A stretch of 64,000 bases of DNA, from positions 46,939-110,938 of the forward strand of contig NZ_VJNA01000007.1 in the NCBI RefSeq assembly GCF_007556585.1, written 5' to 3'. Shown here in pieces: positions 51,293-60,692 of this stretch (position 1 is its first letter; each line of letters opens with the position of its first letter). The notes beneath the pieces were generated by a model. The model did no database searches. It was not told the origin of the DNA and saw nothing but the letters and a program-made list of their open reading frames with translations. This DNA is from Tepidimonas aquatica. Lineage in GTDB: Bacteria; Pseudomonadota; Gammaproteobacteria; Burkholderiales; Burkholderiaceae_C. The translations under genes were made by a program, and so were the position numbers.

Positions 51293-51697
51293 GTGTTCCG
51301 GACCCGCAGCTTTACCCGCTGGATGCGCAAAGCGGGGCTGACCGATGAGGCGCTGTGCAATGCCGTTGTGGAGATGGCGCAAGGGTTGATCGATGCCGAC
51401 CTCGGCGGTCATCTGCTCAAAAAGCGCCTTGCACTGCCCGGTCAAGGCAAACGGGGAGGTGCACGCACCATCGTGGCCACGAAGACGGCAGACCGCTGGT
51501 TCTTTGTGCTGGGCTTTGCCAAGAACGAGCGAGCCAACCTCGACGCGGCAGAGCTCAAAGCGTTGCAAGAGCTGGCCAAGCATTACTTGGGGTTCGATGA
51601 TCGACAGATCGCGCTAGCGGTCGGCAGCGGAGTACTGACGGAGGTGTGTCATGACGAGGAAAAAGCGCAACAGCCGGATCCTGCAAGAGGTCCATGA
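51293..51697 (+). CDS. Type II toxin, RelE/HigB-like
   Basis: A 134-residue protein of the RelE/HigB-like toxin group (FRTRSFTRWMRKAGLTDEALCNAV, GGHLLKKRLALPGQGKRGGARTIVA, WFFVLGFAKNERANL). Family members are mRNA interferases acting on translating ribosomes. Start is uncertain: GTG at 51293 matches the usual N-terminus, TTG at 51278 is an alternative. The 3' end overlaps the antitoxin gene by 47 bases, and the toxin-first order is that of higBA. Toxicity is inferred. Confidence 0.8.
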   Translation: MFRTRSFTRWMRKAGLTDEALCNAVVEMAQGLIDADLGGHLLKKRLALPGQGKRGGARTIVATKTADRWFFVLGFAKNERANLDAAELKALQELAKHYLGFDDRQIALAVGSGVLTEVCHDEEKAQQPDPARGP

Positions 51698-51971
51698 AAT
51701 GGCCTCCGATCTGCACCGAATCGGTCTGATCGACAAGCGCCGTATGCGCGAGTTCGATGCGCTGTGCCACCTCGACGTTCACGAGATGCCGCCACAGAAA
51801 ATCAAGTCGCTGCGTCAGCAAGCCCGCGTTAGCCAGGCGGTGTTTGCGGCCTTGCTCAACACCAGCGTGTCGACCGTTCAGAAGTGGGAGATCGGCGACA
51901 AGAAGCCGAGTGGCCCGTCGTTGAAGCTGCTCAACCTCATCGAACGCAAGGGCCTGGAGGCCGTGCTTTGA
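51651..51971 (+). CDS. Type II antitoxin, HTH XRE family
   Basis: A 106-residue protein with a basic N-terminus and an XRE helix-turn-helix (IKSLRQQARVSQAVFAALLN, TSVSTVQKWEIGDKKPSGPS). It should neutralise the toxin encoded upstream and repress the pair by DNA binding. The long overlap with the toxin gene and same orientation support one transcript. ATG at 51651 follows GGAGGTG. Confidence 0.85.
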   Translation: MTRKKRNSRILQEVHEMASDLHRIGLIDKRRMREFDALCHLDVHEMPPQKIKSLRQQARVSQAVFAALLNTSVSTVQKWEIGDKKPSGPSLKLLNLIERKGLEAVL

Positions 51972-52031
51972 AGCTGACCAGGGCCGGTCACGGCGTGGCC
52001 TCCGGCCCCATGCCGCCGCGTCGCCGCCCGC

Positions 52032-52595
52032 TCAATCGCCTTGTTGCTGCAAGCGCTCGCTTTGCCAGTACACGTCGTCGCCGCCGGCAGCGCGGTTGAG
52101 CACGCGCGCCAGCACGAACAGCAGGTCGCTCAAGCGGTTGAGGTACTGGCGCGGCGCGTCGTGGATGGCCTCTTCCTGCCCCAACGCCACCAGGCTGCGT
52201 TCGGCGCGGCGCGCCACCGTGCGGCACACGTGCGCCAGCGCCGCGGCGCGGCTGCCTCCGGGCAGGATGAACTCCTGCAAGCGCGGCAGCCGCGCGTTGT
52301 AGTGCGCCAGCGCCTCGTCCAACGCCAGCACCGCGTCGGTCTGCAGCAACTGGTAGCCGGGCACGCTCAGCTCACCGCCCAGGTTGAACAGCTCGTGCTG
52401 GATGCGCTGCAGCAGCGCGCGCACATCGTCCGGCAGAGGCTCGGTCAGCAACAGCCCGAGGTTCGAGTTGAGCTCATCGACATCGCCCATGGCGTGCACC
52501 CGCAAGCTGTTTTTGCTCACACGCTGGTTGTTGCCCAGACCGGTCGTGCCGGCATCCCCGGTGCGGGTGGCGATCTGGGTGAGGCGGTGTCCCAT
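52032..52595 (-). CDS. Cob(I)alamin adenosyltransferase, PduO type
   Basis: A 187-residue ATP:cob(I)alamin adenosyltransferase. Motifs IATRTGDAGTTGLGNNQRVSK (ATP binding), GDVDELNSNLGL and VCRTVARRAERSLVAL are typical of the PduO class. It makes adenosylcobalamin, the cofactor of EutBC encoded 32 kb away. ATG at 52595 is the conserved start (MGHRLTQIATRTGD). It diverges from the FAD oxidase gene; the 68-base gap must hold both promoters. Confidence 0.93.
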   Translation of the reverse strand: MGHRLTQIATRTGDAGTTGLGNNQRVSKNSLRVHAMGDVDELNSNLGLLLTEPLPDDVRALLQRIQHELFNLGGELSVPGYQLLQTDAVLALDEALAHYNARLPRLQEFILPGGSRAAALAHVCRTVARRAERSLVALGQEEAIHDAPRQYLNRLSDLLFVLARVLNRAAGGDDVYWQSERLQQQGD

Positions 52596-52663
52596 GCATT
52601 GTCTCCCGTGGCGTGGCTGCGGATAATGCGCAGCATTATCGGCCACACCCGACCCCGCCCCAC

Positions 52664-54085
52664 ATGAACGTCGCGCTCACCCCCACGCTGTTGCCGCACA
52701 TCGACGTCCAACCCACGCCGCCCGAAGCGCTGGTGGCGCTGCAGGCGCGCTTTGGCGCGCAGCTGTCCACCGCCTGGGCCGTGCGCGAGCAGCACGGCCG
52801 CGACGAGTCGGCCTTCACCCACGTGCCGCCGCCGGCGGCGGTGGTGTTTGCCGAGTCCACGCAGGACGTTGCCGACGCCGTGCGCATCGCCGCGCAGTGG
52901 CGCGTGCCGGTGATCCCGTTCGGGGTTGGCTCCTCGCTGGAAGGTCAACTGCTGGCGGTGCGCGGCGGCATCAGCCTGGACGTCAGCCGCATGAACCAGG
53001 TGCTGGCCGTGCACGCCGACGATCTCACCGCCACCGTGCAGCCCGGGGTGACGCGCAAGCAACTCAACGAGGCCATCAAGCACCTCGGCTTGTTTTTCCC
53101 CATCGACCCCGGCGCCGACGCCTCGATCGGCGGCATGACCGCCACCCGCGCCAGCGGCACCAACGCGGTGCGCTACGGCACCATGCGCGACAACGTGCTG
53201 GCGCTGGAGGTGGTCACCGCGCGTGGCGACGTCATCCGCACCGGCACGCGGGCGCGCAAAAGCAGCGCCGGCTACGACCTGACGCGCCTGTTCGTGGGCA
53301 GCGAGGGCACGCTGGGCATTTTCACCGCAATCACCGTGCGCCTGTACCCGCTGCCCGAAGCGGTGTCGGCTGCGGTGTGCTCGTTTCCCAGTGTCGACGC
53401 CGCCGTGCGCACGACGATGGCCATCATCCAGATGGGCGTGCCCATCGCCCGCTGCGAGCTGCTCGACGCGCGCACGGTGCGCGCCGTCAACGCCCACAGC
53501 AAGCTGGGCTTGCGCGAAGCGCCGATGTTGTTGATGGAATTCCACGGCTCGCCAGCCAGCGTGCGCGAGCAGGCTGAAACGGTGCAGGCGCTGGCGCATG
53601 AACACGGCGGCCAGGATTTCGGGTGGGCCACCACGCCCGAAGAGCGCACACGCTTGTGGACGGCACGCCACAACGCCTACTTCGCCGCCGTACAAAGCCG
53701 CCCAGGGTGCCGCTGCATCACCACCGACGCCTGCGTGCCGATCAGCCAACTGGCCGAACAGGTGGGCGCCGCCGTGGCCGAGGCCGACGCGGCGGGGTTG
53801 CCCTACTTCCTGGTCGGGCACGTCGGCGATGGCAACTTCCACATGGGCTACCTGATCGACCCCGACGACGACGCCGAGCGAGCGCGCGCCGAAGCGCTCA
53901 ACGCCGCGCTGGTGCAGCGCGCGATCGACTGCGGCGGCACCTGCACCGGCGAGCACGGCGTGGGCCTGCACAAAATGGCGTTTTTGCACGCCGAGGTCGG
54001 CGACGGCGCCTTGGCGCTGATGCGCGCCATCAAAGCGGCGTTGGATCCGCTGGGCATCCTCAACCCCGGCAAGGTGTTGGCGTGA
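52664..54085 (+). CDS. FAD-linked 2-hydroxyacid dehydrogenase (D-lactate/glycolate oxidase type)
   Basis: A 473-residue flavoprotein of the VAO family: PCMH-type FAD domain (VIPFGVGSSLEGQLL, DPGADASIGGMTATRASGTNAVRYG, GYDLTRLFVGSEGTLGIFT) and C-terminal cap/FAD-oxidase domain (LVGHVGDGNFHMGYLI, GTCTGEHGVGLHK). Such enzymes oxidise D-lactate or related 2-hydroxyacids and pass electrons to cytochrome c or quinone. The exact substrate is unresolved. ATG at 52664. The stop overlaps by one base the start of the following broken gene. Confidence 0.88.
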   Translation: MNVALTPTLLPHIDVQPTPPEALVALQARFGAQLSTAWAVREQHGRDESAFTHVPPPAAVVFAESTQDVADAVRIAAQWRVPVIPFGVGSSLEGQLLAVRGGISLDVSRMNQVLAVHADDLTATVQPGVTRKQLNEAIKHLGLFFPIDPGADASIGGMTATRASGTNAVRYGTMRDNVLALEVVTARGDVIRTGTRARKSSAGYDLTRLFVGSEGTLGIFTAITVRLYPLPEAVSAAVCSFPSVDAAVRTTMAIIQMGVPIARCELLDARTVRAVNAHSKLGLREAPMLLMEFHGSPASVREQAETVQALAHEHGGQDFGWATTPEERTRLWTARHNAYFAAVQSRPGCRCITTDACVPISQLAEQVGAAVAEADAAGLPYFLVGHVGDGNFHMGYLIDPDDDAERARAEALNAALVQRAIDCGGTCTGEHGVGLHKMAFLHAEVGDGALALMRAIKAALDPLGILNPGKVLA

Positions 54086-55317
54086 TGGGGTCAGCCGCTG
54101 TGCGCCCGTTCGGTCGTTTGGTGGTGTTGCTGGCCACCCCGCGCGCGGCACGCTGGGTGATGGCCGGCTTCATCGTGTTGCTGGTGATGTAGACGTTGCT
54201 GGTGCAGCAAGGGTTGCAACGGCTGCGTGACATCGGCACGATGTTCGACCACGTTGCACGCACGGCGCTGCCAGCGCAGCAGCACGCACACGAGATGCGA
54301 CGCGCCGCCCAGGCGCGCATCATGCTGTTGCTGCGCAGCTGGCGCAGCCCGACCCGTTCGAGCGTGAGGCGGATGCGCAGGCGTTCGCGCAAGAAGAAGG
54401 TTTGGCTTTGGGGCGCGCCCGCGACGCGCTGCTGGCCCTGGCCTTGGACGACGCCACGCAAATCCAGCTGCAGCACTTGCAGCAGCAAGCGGTGGCCCTG
54501 AGCCAGCGCCATGAGTGAGGCGCTGCTGGAACAGCAGCGCTTGTTCGACGTGCAACGTGAGCTGGCGCTGGAGCTGCAAGCGCTGGCGCAGCGCATGCAG
54601 CAGCAGGTACAGGCCGATCAGCAGCGTGCCCTGGAAGCGCAACGCTCGGCTGAGCGCATTGTGCTGATGTTGGGTGCGTCGCTGTTTGCGCTGGGGGTCG
54701 CCATCGGCGTGGCGGTCACGCGCCTGGTGGCACGCGCCGAGCGGTTGTTGCTGTTGGACAAGGAGCGCGCCGAGGCGGCCGCGTGCCGTGACCCGCTGAC
54801 GGGTCTGTACAACCGCCACGGTTTCGAGCAGGCGCGCGAGCTTCTGTTGCGCGCCAGCCCAAACGGCACGCCGCACAGCTTGCTGCTGATCGACCGGGAT
54901 CATTTCAAACCCGTCAACGACACCGCCGGGCACGGTGCCGGCGACGCCTTGCTGTGCCGCCTGGCGCAGCTGTTGCGCGAACAGGTGCGCTCGCAGGACA
55001 TCGTCGCGCGGCTGGGCGGCGATGAGTTCGCCGTCGTGCTGGTGGGGTTGGACGCCCAGCGGGCAACGGATGTCGGGCAACGCATCCGCGACGCCGTGGC
55101 TGACTTCAGTTTCGCTTGGGGCGGCCGCACGTTTCGGCTCGGCACCAGCATCGGCGTGGCCACCTTCGTTGCGGGTCAGGCCGAGGCGGCCTGGTCACAA
55201 GCCCTCAAAGCCGCCGATGAGGCTTGCTACAAGGCCAAACGACGCGGCCGGGGTCAGGTCGTCGTGGGCGCGGCGGCGGCTGCCGAGCAGGGTTGGACAG
55301 CACCCGCCAGCGCTTGA
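54085..55317 (+). pseudogene. Broken membrane diguanylate cyclase: stop and frameshifts in the sensory half, intact GGDEF
   Basis: The 5' part encodes a membrane start (RWVMAGFIVLLVM) but meets TAG at 54190-54192. The same frame resumes with a helical sensor-like stretch (LLVQQGLQRLRDIGTMFDHVARTAL) and then leaves frame near 54340, continues one frame over (FEREADAQAFAQEEGLALGR) to about 54500, and returns to the first frame at MSEALLEQQRL (54511). From there a 268-residue product is open: a coiled segment, one membrane helix and a GGDEF domain with GGDEF and I-site RSQD. The cyclase half could still be made from ATG 54511. Sequencing error could explain some but hardly all three lesions. It overlaps the convergent gene by 64 bases. 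Confidence 0.75.
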
Positions 55318-56078
55318 GCTGGCATACGGTAGGCCCACAGCCAGCGACCGTCCGGGCAGCGCCAGCGCAGCGTCGGCCGCCAGCCGGGCACCTCAAACTC
55401 CAGGCTGGCCAGCCAGGCGCCCGGGCGCAGCTCGGCCGCGGCTTTGGCCGCCGCGTGCGGCATCGTCTCGGGGCGCTGAAACAGGTACACCAGGTCGTAC
55501 GGCACCCAATCGGTGCGCCACAAGTCGCCGTGGCGCACACGCGCGCCCACCGGCGCGCGCAGGCGCGCCAACAGCACCCACGGCCAGGCGCGCTCGACGC
55601 CGTGCAGCTCGGCGTCGGGGTAGGCGCGCGCCAGCGCGCGCAGCCCGTCACCCGCGCCGCAGCCCGCGTCCAGCACGCGCGCGCGCGGCGGCAGCCACAG
55701 GGCCTCGCGCAGGCCGTCCAGCGCCCCAACGGGGGTGGGGTACAGGGGCGCGTCGCGCCACGCCCGCCAAGGGTACAGCGCCAGCACCAGCAGCGCCAGC
55801 AGCGCCCACACCCACACGGGCGGTGTCGGCACCAGCCCGGCCGCCAGCACCCACGAAACCGGAAACCCCGCCGCCAGCACCATGCGCCGCAGCGGCGTGT
55901 CGCCCCGGCGCAGCGCCCACACGATGGCCAGCAGCGCCACCACCCCAAACGATTCGGCCACCGGCCGCTGCAGTCCGACGCGCAGCACCACGTAGCCAGC
56001 CCAGGCCGCCAACCACGCCAGCAGCGCGGGCAGCGGCCAGCGGTCGTGCGGCGACGGCGGGGCGGCGCGGCGGCGCAT
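55254..56078 (-). CDS. Membrane-anchored class I SAM-dependent methyltransferase
   Basis: A 274-residue protein with three to four membrane helices in the first 105 residues (PALLAWLAAWAGYVVL, FGVVALLAIVWAL, WVWALLALLVLAL) followed by a Rossmann methyltransferase domain with motif I VLDAGCGAGDGLRAL and a later LRPGAWLASLEFEVPGW. Substrate unknown. It lies 6 bases upstream-side of parB's end on the same strand, so it reads just before... the gene follows parB in transcription and may be co-transcribed. The 3' end overlaps the broken cyclase gene tail-to-tail by 64 bases. Confidence 0.8.
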   Translation of the reverse strand: MRRRAAPPSPHDRWPLPALLAWLAAWAGYVVLRVGLQRPVAESFGVVALLAIVWALRRGDTPLRRMVLAAGFPVSWVLAAGLVPTPPVWVWALLALLVLALYPWRAWRDAPLYPTPVGALDGLREALWLPPRARVLDAGCGAGDGLRALARAYPDAELHGVERAWPWVLLARLRAPVGARVRHGDLWRTDWVPYDLVYLFQRPETMPHAAAKAAAELRPGAWLASLEFEVPGWRPTLRWRCPDGRWLWAYRMPAQALAGAVQPCSAAAAAPTTT

Positions 56079-56084
56079 CGGGGA

Positions 56085-57071
56085 TCAGCCGTCGGCCAGC
56101 GCGCGCAAGCGTTGCAGCAGCCCATCGAGCTCGTCCAGCGAGCCAAACGCGATGGCCAGCTCGCCCTGCTCGTCGACGCGGCCTGCACGCTTGATGCGTT
56201 TTTTGACGCGCACCTCCACCTGCGCCGCCAGCAGGTCGGACAGCTCCTCTTCCAGCCGGCGCGCGTCATGCGATTTGTCGCGCTTGGGGCGCGGCGGCGT
56301 CAGGGCAAACTCGGCGCCCAGCCGCTTGGCCAGCGCCTCGGCTTCGCGCACCGACAGCCCCTTGGCGGCGATCTGGTTGGCCGCGGTGATCTGCGTGGCC
56401 TTGTCCAGGCTCAGCAGCGCGCGCGCATGCCCCATGTCGAGGTCGCCGGCCAGCAGCATCGTCTGCACCGGCTCGGCCAACTGCAGCAGGCGCAGCAGGT
56501 TGGTGGCGGCGCTGCGCGAGCGCCCGATGGCTTGCGCCGCCTGCTCGTGGGTCAGCCCAAAGTCACGGATCAGGCGCTGCAGCCCTTGCGCCTGTTCCAG
56601 CGGGTTGAGGTCTTCGCGCTGGATATTTTCGATCAGCGCCATCGCCGCCGCCGCTTCGTCGCTGACGTCGCGCACCAGCACCGGCACCGACTCCAGCCCG
56701 GCCAGCCGCGCCGCCCGAAAACGCCGCTCGCCGGCGATGATTTCGTACACCGGACGCGCACCGCGCGGCACGCTGGGCGCAAACGGCTGGCCGGCGGCGC
56801 TCGTGTGCCACGCCTGCAAACGCGCTTCGGCCACCTCGTCGGGCAAGCGGCGCACCAGCACCGGCTGCATGATGCCCTGGGCACGGATGCTCTCGGCCAA
56901 CTCGTACAGGGCGCCCTCGTCCATGCGGGTGCGCGGCTGGTACTGACCTGGCACCAGGTCGGTCAGGGGCAGCTCGCGTGGGGTGTCGCCGCTGGCGTCG
57001 TCGACGCTGGGTCCGAGCAGCACGTCCAGCCCGCGGCCCAGGCCTTTGGGTTTTTTGTTCGCTTGTGTCAT
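56085..57071 (-). CDS. parB: Chromosome partitioning protein ParB
   Basis: ParB (328 residues), the parS-binding CTP-dependent clamp of chromosome segregation. The CTP-binding part has GQYQPRTRM and the box II motif IIAGERRFRAARLAG; IENIQREDLNPLEQAQG and the HTH GLTHEQAAQAIGRSRSAATN follow, then a C-terminal dimer domain. An insertion between QPVLVRR and VYEIIAGERR (about 25 residues, including WHTSAAGQPFAPS) is longer than usual. ATG at 57071 begins MTQANKKPKGLGRGLDVLLG, the normal start. It lies four bases after parA. Confidence 0.96.
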   Translation of the reverse strand: MTQANKKPKGLGRGLDVLLGPSVDDASGDTPRELPLTDLVPGQYQPRTRMDEGALYELAESIRAQGIMQPVLVRRLPDEVAEARLQAWHTSAAGQPFAPSVPRGARPVYEIIAGERRFRAARLAGLESVPVLVRDVSDEAAAAMALIENIQREDLNPLEQAQGLQRLIRDFGLTHEQAAQAIGRSRSAATNLLRLLQLAEPVQTMLLAGDLDMGHARALLSLDKATQITAANQIAAKGLSVREAEALAKRLGAEFALTPPRPKRDKSHDARRLEEELSDLLAAQVEVRVKKRIKRAGRVDEQGELAIAFGSLDELDGLLQRLRALADG

Positions 57072-57075
57072 CGGT

Positions 57076-57846
57076 TCACATCCGCTCGACGCGCGCCACC
57101 ATTTCGCGCGCGAAATCCACGAACGCCTTGCTGCCGCGCGCCGCCGGGTCGAACACCACGCCGGGCACACCGTAGCTGGGCGCCTCGGCCAAGCGCACGT
57201 TGCGCGGGATCACGGTGTCGAACACCTTGTCGCCAAAGTGCCCCTTGAGCTGCTCGCTGACCTGCTGCTGCAGCGTGATGCGGGCGTCGAACATCACGCG
57301 CAGCAGGCCGATCAGCTTGAGGTCGCGGTTGAGGTTGGCGTGCACCTGCTTGATGCTGTTGACCAGGTCGGCCAGACCCTCCAGCGCGAAGTACTCGCAC
57401 TGCATTGGCACGACGACACCGTGGGCGGCGCACAAGCCGTTGAGCGTCAGCAGGCTGAGCGACGGCGGGCAGTCGATCAAGACGAAGTCGTAGTCGCCCT
57501 GCACCGCGGCCAGCGCCTGGCGCAGGCGGTGTTCCCGGCGCGGCAAACTCACCAATTCGACCTCGGCGCCGGCCAGTTCGCGGTTAGCCCCGAGCACGTG
57601 GTAACCAACGCGCTCGCTCGGGCGGACCGCTTCGGCCACGCTGGCGCTGCCCAGCAGCACCTGGTATACGGTGGGGGTCAGGGTGCGCTTGTCCACCCCG
57701 GAGCCCATCGTCGCGTTGCCCTGCGGGTCCAGGTCCACCAGCAGCACGCGCTGCCGCAGCAGCGCCAGGCCCGCGGCCAGGTTGACCGCGGTGGTGGTCT
57801 TGCCCACCCCGCCCTTTTGGTTGGCCACGCAAAAAACTTTCGCCAT
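57076..57846 (-). CDS. parA: Chromosome partitioning ATPase ParA (Soj-type)
   Basis: ParA (256 residues) with the deviant Walker A motif KGGVGKTT at about 11-18, VDLDPQGNAT and LIDCPPSLSLLT. It drives segregation of ParB-parS complexes. ATG at 57846 is the family start (MAKVFCVANQKGG); a longer open frame upstream is not conserved. Order mnmG-rsmG-parA-parB is typical of the origin region. Confidence 0.96.
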   Translation of the reverse strand: MAKVFCVANQKGGVGKTTTAVNLAAGLALLRQRVLLVDLDPQGNATMGSGVDKRTLTPTVYQVLLGSASVAEAVRPSERVGYHVLGANRELAGAEVELVSLPRREHRLRQALAAVQGDYDFVLIDCPPSLSLLTLNGLCAAHGVVVPMQCEYFALEGLADLVNSIKQVHANLNRDLKLIGLLRVMFDARITLQQQVSEQLKGHFGDKVFDTVIPRNVRLAEAPSYGVPGVVFDPAARGSKAFVDFAREMVARVERM

Positions 57847-57910
57847 TGCCGTCACTACTTCCTTTGCCGGTGCCGCACCCACCCGCGGCTGCGTTGCGCA
57901 AGGCTGCAGT

Positions 57911-58609
57911 TTACGTTCTCTGCACGGCACGCTGGCGCATCCAAACTAGGCAGCGCTCGGCGTTCAGCCCAGGCACGCTCAAAGGTTCCACGTGAAACAC
58001 TTCGATGACCGGCGGCAGTGCGGCCATTTCGTCGTGCGGCACGCGGCCCTTCATCGCCATCCACACCCCCGCCGGCGCCAACGCCGCGAGTGACCACGCG
58101 GTGAAGTCCGCCAGCGTCGCCAAAGCGCGCGAACACACCACGTCGTAGCCGGCTTCTTGCAGCGCTTCGACACGCGCGTGCACGCTGCGCAGGTTGGGCA
58201 GCGCCAGCGCCGCGGCCACTTGGGCGACGAAGGCGGCCTTTTTGGCCACCGTGTCCACGCACGTCACCTGCCACGCAGGGCACGCCATCGCCAGCAACGC
58301 GCCCGGCAGGCCACCGCCCGAGCCGACGTCCAGGATGCGCACCGCGGCCGCCTCCCCGCGGCCCATCCGCTGCAACTGCTGCTGCAGCGGGCGCACCACC
58401 GCCAAGCAGTCCAGCAGGTGGTGCGTGAGCATGTCGGCCGGGTCGCGCACCGCGGTCAGGTTGTACACGCGGTTCCATTGCTGCAGCAAATCCAGGTACG
58501 CCAACGCGCGGCGCGGCAGCTCGGTGTGCGCCGACAAGCCCAGCGCGGCCAGCCCGGCGGCCAGCCGCTTGGCCAGGGCGTCGTGGTCGGCAGCGCGCAG
58601 GCCGCTCAC
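57911..58609 (-). CDS. rsmG: 16S rRNA (guanine527-N7)-methyltransferase RsmG
   Basis: RsmG/GidB (232 residues) methylates G527 of 16S rRNA; its loss gives low-level streptomycin resistance in other bacteria. The SAM motif is [16 protein letters not shown] and [23 protein letters not shown] is the usual N-terminal block. GTG at 58609 overlaps the mnmG stop (GTGA) and is chosen over upstream non-conserved codons. A parS-like site lies within its 3' part. Confidence 0.94.
   Translation of the reverse strand: MSGLRAADHDALAKRLAAGLAALGLSAHTELPRRALAYLDLLQQWNRVYNLTAVRDPADMLTHHLLDCLAVVRPLQQQLQRMGRGEAAAVRILDVGSGGGLPGALLAMACPAWQVTCVDTVAKKAAFVAQVAAALALPNLRSVHARVEALQEAGYDVVCSRALATLADFTAWSLAALAPAGVWMAMKGRVPHDEMAALPPVIEVFHVEPLSVPGLNAERCLVWMRQRAVQRT
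57984..57999. other. parS-like site 1 (inside rsmG)
   Basis: GGTTCCACGTGAAACA matches the bacterial parS consensus TGTTTCACGTGAAACA at 14 of 16 positions. It lies 140 bases upstream of parA on the parA side of rsmG. ParB should bind here, though less tightly than at sites 2 and 3. Confidence 0.75.
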
Positions 58610-60603
58610 GCCGCCTCCGCGCGCGGGGTGTCGCACTCGGCCGGGGTGTCGAGGTCGGCAAAGCCTCGGAAACGCCCGCGCTTGAGGTGGATCAGCAACA
58701 GCGAAATGGCCGCCGGCGTCACACCCGAGATGCGCGCCGCCTGTCCCAGCGTTTCGGGCCGGTGCTGCTGCAGTTTTTGGCGCACCTCAATGCTGAGCGC
58801 CTTGACCTGCATGTAGTCCAAATCCGGCGGCAACTTCAGGTGTTCGTAGGCCGCCGCTCGTTCAACCTCCTCGCGCTGGCGCTCGATGTAGCCGGCGTAT
58901 TTGGCGCCGATTTCCACCTGCTCGATGACGGCGCCGTAGTCGTCGCCCAACGTTTCACGTGAAACACCGTCGGCGGCCGGCGCAAAGCGGCCACCCTCCA
59001 GCGACATCAAGGCCTCGTAGCGCACGCCCGGGCGGCGCAGCAGGTCGAACAGCGTGTGCTCGTGCGCCAACGGCTGCCCGAGCACACGCTCGGCCTCGGC
59101 CGCGCTGACGTTGCGCGGATGCGCCCAGGTGGCCTTGAGGCGAGCCGTTTCGCGCTCGATGGCGTCGCGCTTGCGCGCAAACGCTGCCCAGCGCGCATCG
59201 TCCACCAGGCCCAGCCGCCGGCCGATTTCGGTCAAGCGCAGGTCGGCGTTGTCCTCGCGCAACTGCAGCCGGTACTCGGCGCGGCTGGTGAACATGCGGT
59301 ACGGCTCGGTCACGCCCTTGGTGATGAGGTCATCCACCAACACACCCAGGTAGGCTTGGTCACGCGTCGGCACCCACGGCTCGCGCCCCAGCACCTGCAG
59401 CGCCGCGTTGATGCCGGCGTACAAGCCTTGGGCGGCCGCCTCCTCGTAGCCGGTGGTGCCGTTGATCTGCCCGGCAAAAAACAGCCCGCCGATGGCCTTG
59501 GTCTCGAACGTCGAGCGCAGCGCGCGCGGATCGAAGTAGTCGTACTCGATGGCGTAACCAGGGCGCAGGATGTGCGCGTTTTCCAACCCCGCGATCGAGC
59601 GCACCAGCGCGTACTGGATGTCGAACGGCAAGCTGGTCGAGATGCCGTTGGGGTACACCTCGTGGGTGTCCAACCCCTCCGGCTCCAGGAAAATCTGGTG
59701 GCTGTCTTTGTCGGCAAAACGGTTGATCTTGTCCTCGACGCTGGGGCAGTAGCGCGGCCCCACGCCTTCGATCTTGCCTGTGAACATCGGGCTGCGGTCA
59801 AAACCGGAGCGGATGATTTCGTGCGTGCGCGGGTTGGTGTGCGTGATCCAGCACGGCAGCTGGCGCGGGTGCATCTCGGGCCGACCGATGAAGCTGAACA
59901 CCGGCACCGGCTGGCCCTCGGTGTCGGACCCCGGCATGCCGTCGCCCGGCTGCACGGTGCAGCGGCTCCAGTCGATGGTGCGGCCATCCAGGCGCGGCGG
60001 CGTGCCGGTCTTGAGCCGACCCTGCGGCAACTTGAGCTCTTTGAGCCGCGCGGACAGCGCCACCGCCGGCGGGTCACCCGCACGCCCACCGCTGTAGTGC
60101 TGCAAGCCGACGTGGATCTTGCCGTCCAAAAACGTGCCCGCGGTCAACACCACCGCGCGTGCGCGGAAGTGCACACCGATCTGCGTCACCGCCCCGGCCA
60201 CGCGGTCGCCTTCCAGGATCAGGTCGTCCACCGCCTGCTGAAACAGCCATAGGTTGGGCTGGTTTTCCAGCCGGCGGCGAATGGCCGCCTTGTACCGCTG
60301 GCGGTCGGCCTGCGCACGCGTGGCCCGCACCGCGGGGCCCTTGCTGGCGTTGAGGATGCGAAACTGGATGCCGGCCTCGTCGGTGGCCAAGGCCATCGCG
60401 CCGCCCAGGGCGTCGATTTCCTTGACCAAATGCCCCTTGCCGATGCCGCCGATGCTGGGGTTGCAACTCATCTGCCCCAGCGTTTCGATGTTGTGCGTCA
60501 GCAACAGCGTGCGGCAGCCCATGCGGGCCGCCGCCAACGCCGCCTCGGTGCCGGCGTGTCCGCCGCCCACCACGATGACGTCAAAGGGCTCCGGGTACCA
60601 CAT
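58606..60603 (-). CDS. mnmG: tRNA uridine-5-carboxymethylaminomethyl modification enzyme MnmG (GidA)
   Basis: MnmG (665 residues), the FAD partner of MnmE in modifying U34 of tRNAs. FAD motif [22 protein letters not shown] is at about 8-29; [24 protein letters not shown] and the GidA C-terminal helical domain ([16 protein letters not shown]) are present. ATG at 60603 is the normal start. It heads the mnmG-rsmG-parA-parB operon. A parS site is embedded in its coding sequence. Confidence 0.96.
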   Translation of the reverse strand: MWYPEPFDVIVVGGGHAGTEAALAAARMGCRTLLLTHNIETLGQMSCNPSIGGIGKGHLVKEIDALGGAMALATDEAGIQFRILNASKGPAVRATRAQADRQRYKAAIRRRLENQPNLWLFQQAVDDLILEGDRVAGAVTQIGVHFRARAVVLTAGTFLDGKIHVGLQHYSGGRAGDPPAVALSARLKELKLPQGRLKTGTPPRLDGRTIDWSRCTVQPGDGMPGSDTEGQPVPVFSFIGRPEMHPRQLPCWITHTNPRTHEIIRSGFDRSPMFTGKIEGVGPRYCPSVEDKINRFADKDSHQIFLEPEGLDTHEVYPNGISTSLPFDIQYALVRSIAGLENAHILRPGYAIEYDYFDPRALRSTFETKAIGGLFFAGQINGTTGYEEAAAQGLYAGINAALQVLGREPWVPTRDQAYLGVLVDDLITKGVTEPYRMFTSRAEYRLQLREDNADLRLTEIGRRLGLVDDARWAAFARKRDAIERETARLKATWAHPRNVSAAEAERVLGQPLAHEHTLFDLLRRPGVRYEALMSLEGGRFAPAADGVSRETLGDDYGAVIEQVEIGAKYAGYIERQREEVERAAAYEHLKLPPDLDYMQVKALSIEVRQKLQQHRPETLGQAARISGVTPAAISLLLIHLKRGRFRGFADLDTPAECDTPRAEAA
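58951..58966. other. parS site 2 (inside mnmG)
   Basis: CGTTTCACGTGAAACA matches the parS consensus at 15 of 16 positions; the 14-bp palindromic core GTTTCACGTGAAAC is perfect. It lies within the C-terminal coding part of mnmG. Confidence 0.88.
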
Positions 60604-60692
60604 CGCGCTTCACCACCACGAAAAAGTGTGCATTGTCCCACGTCCCGCTCCGCCTTGCAGGGCGGGGCACACCCAGGCGCCACGTCAGCGTA

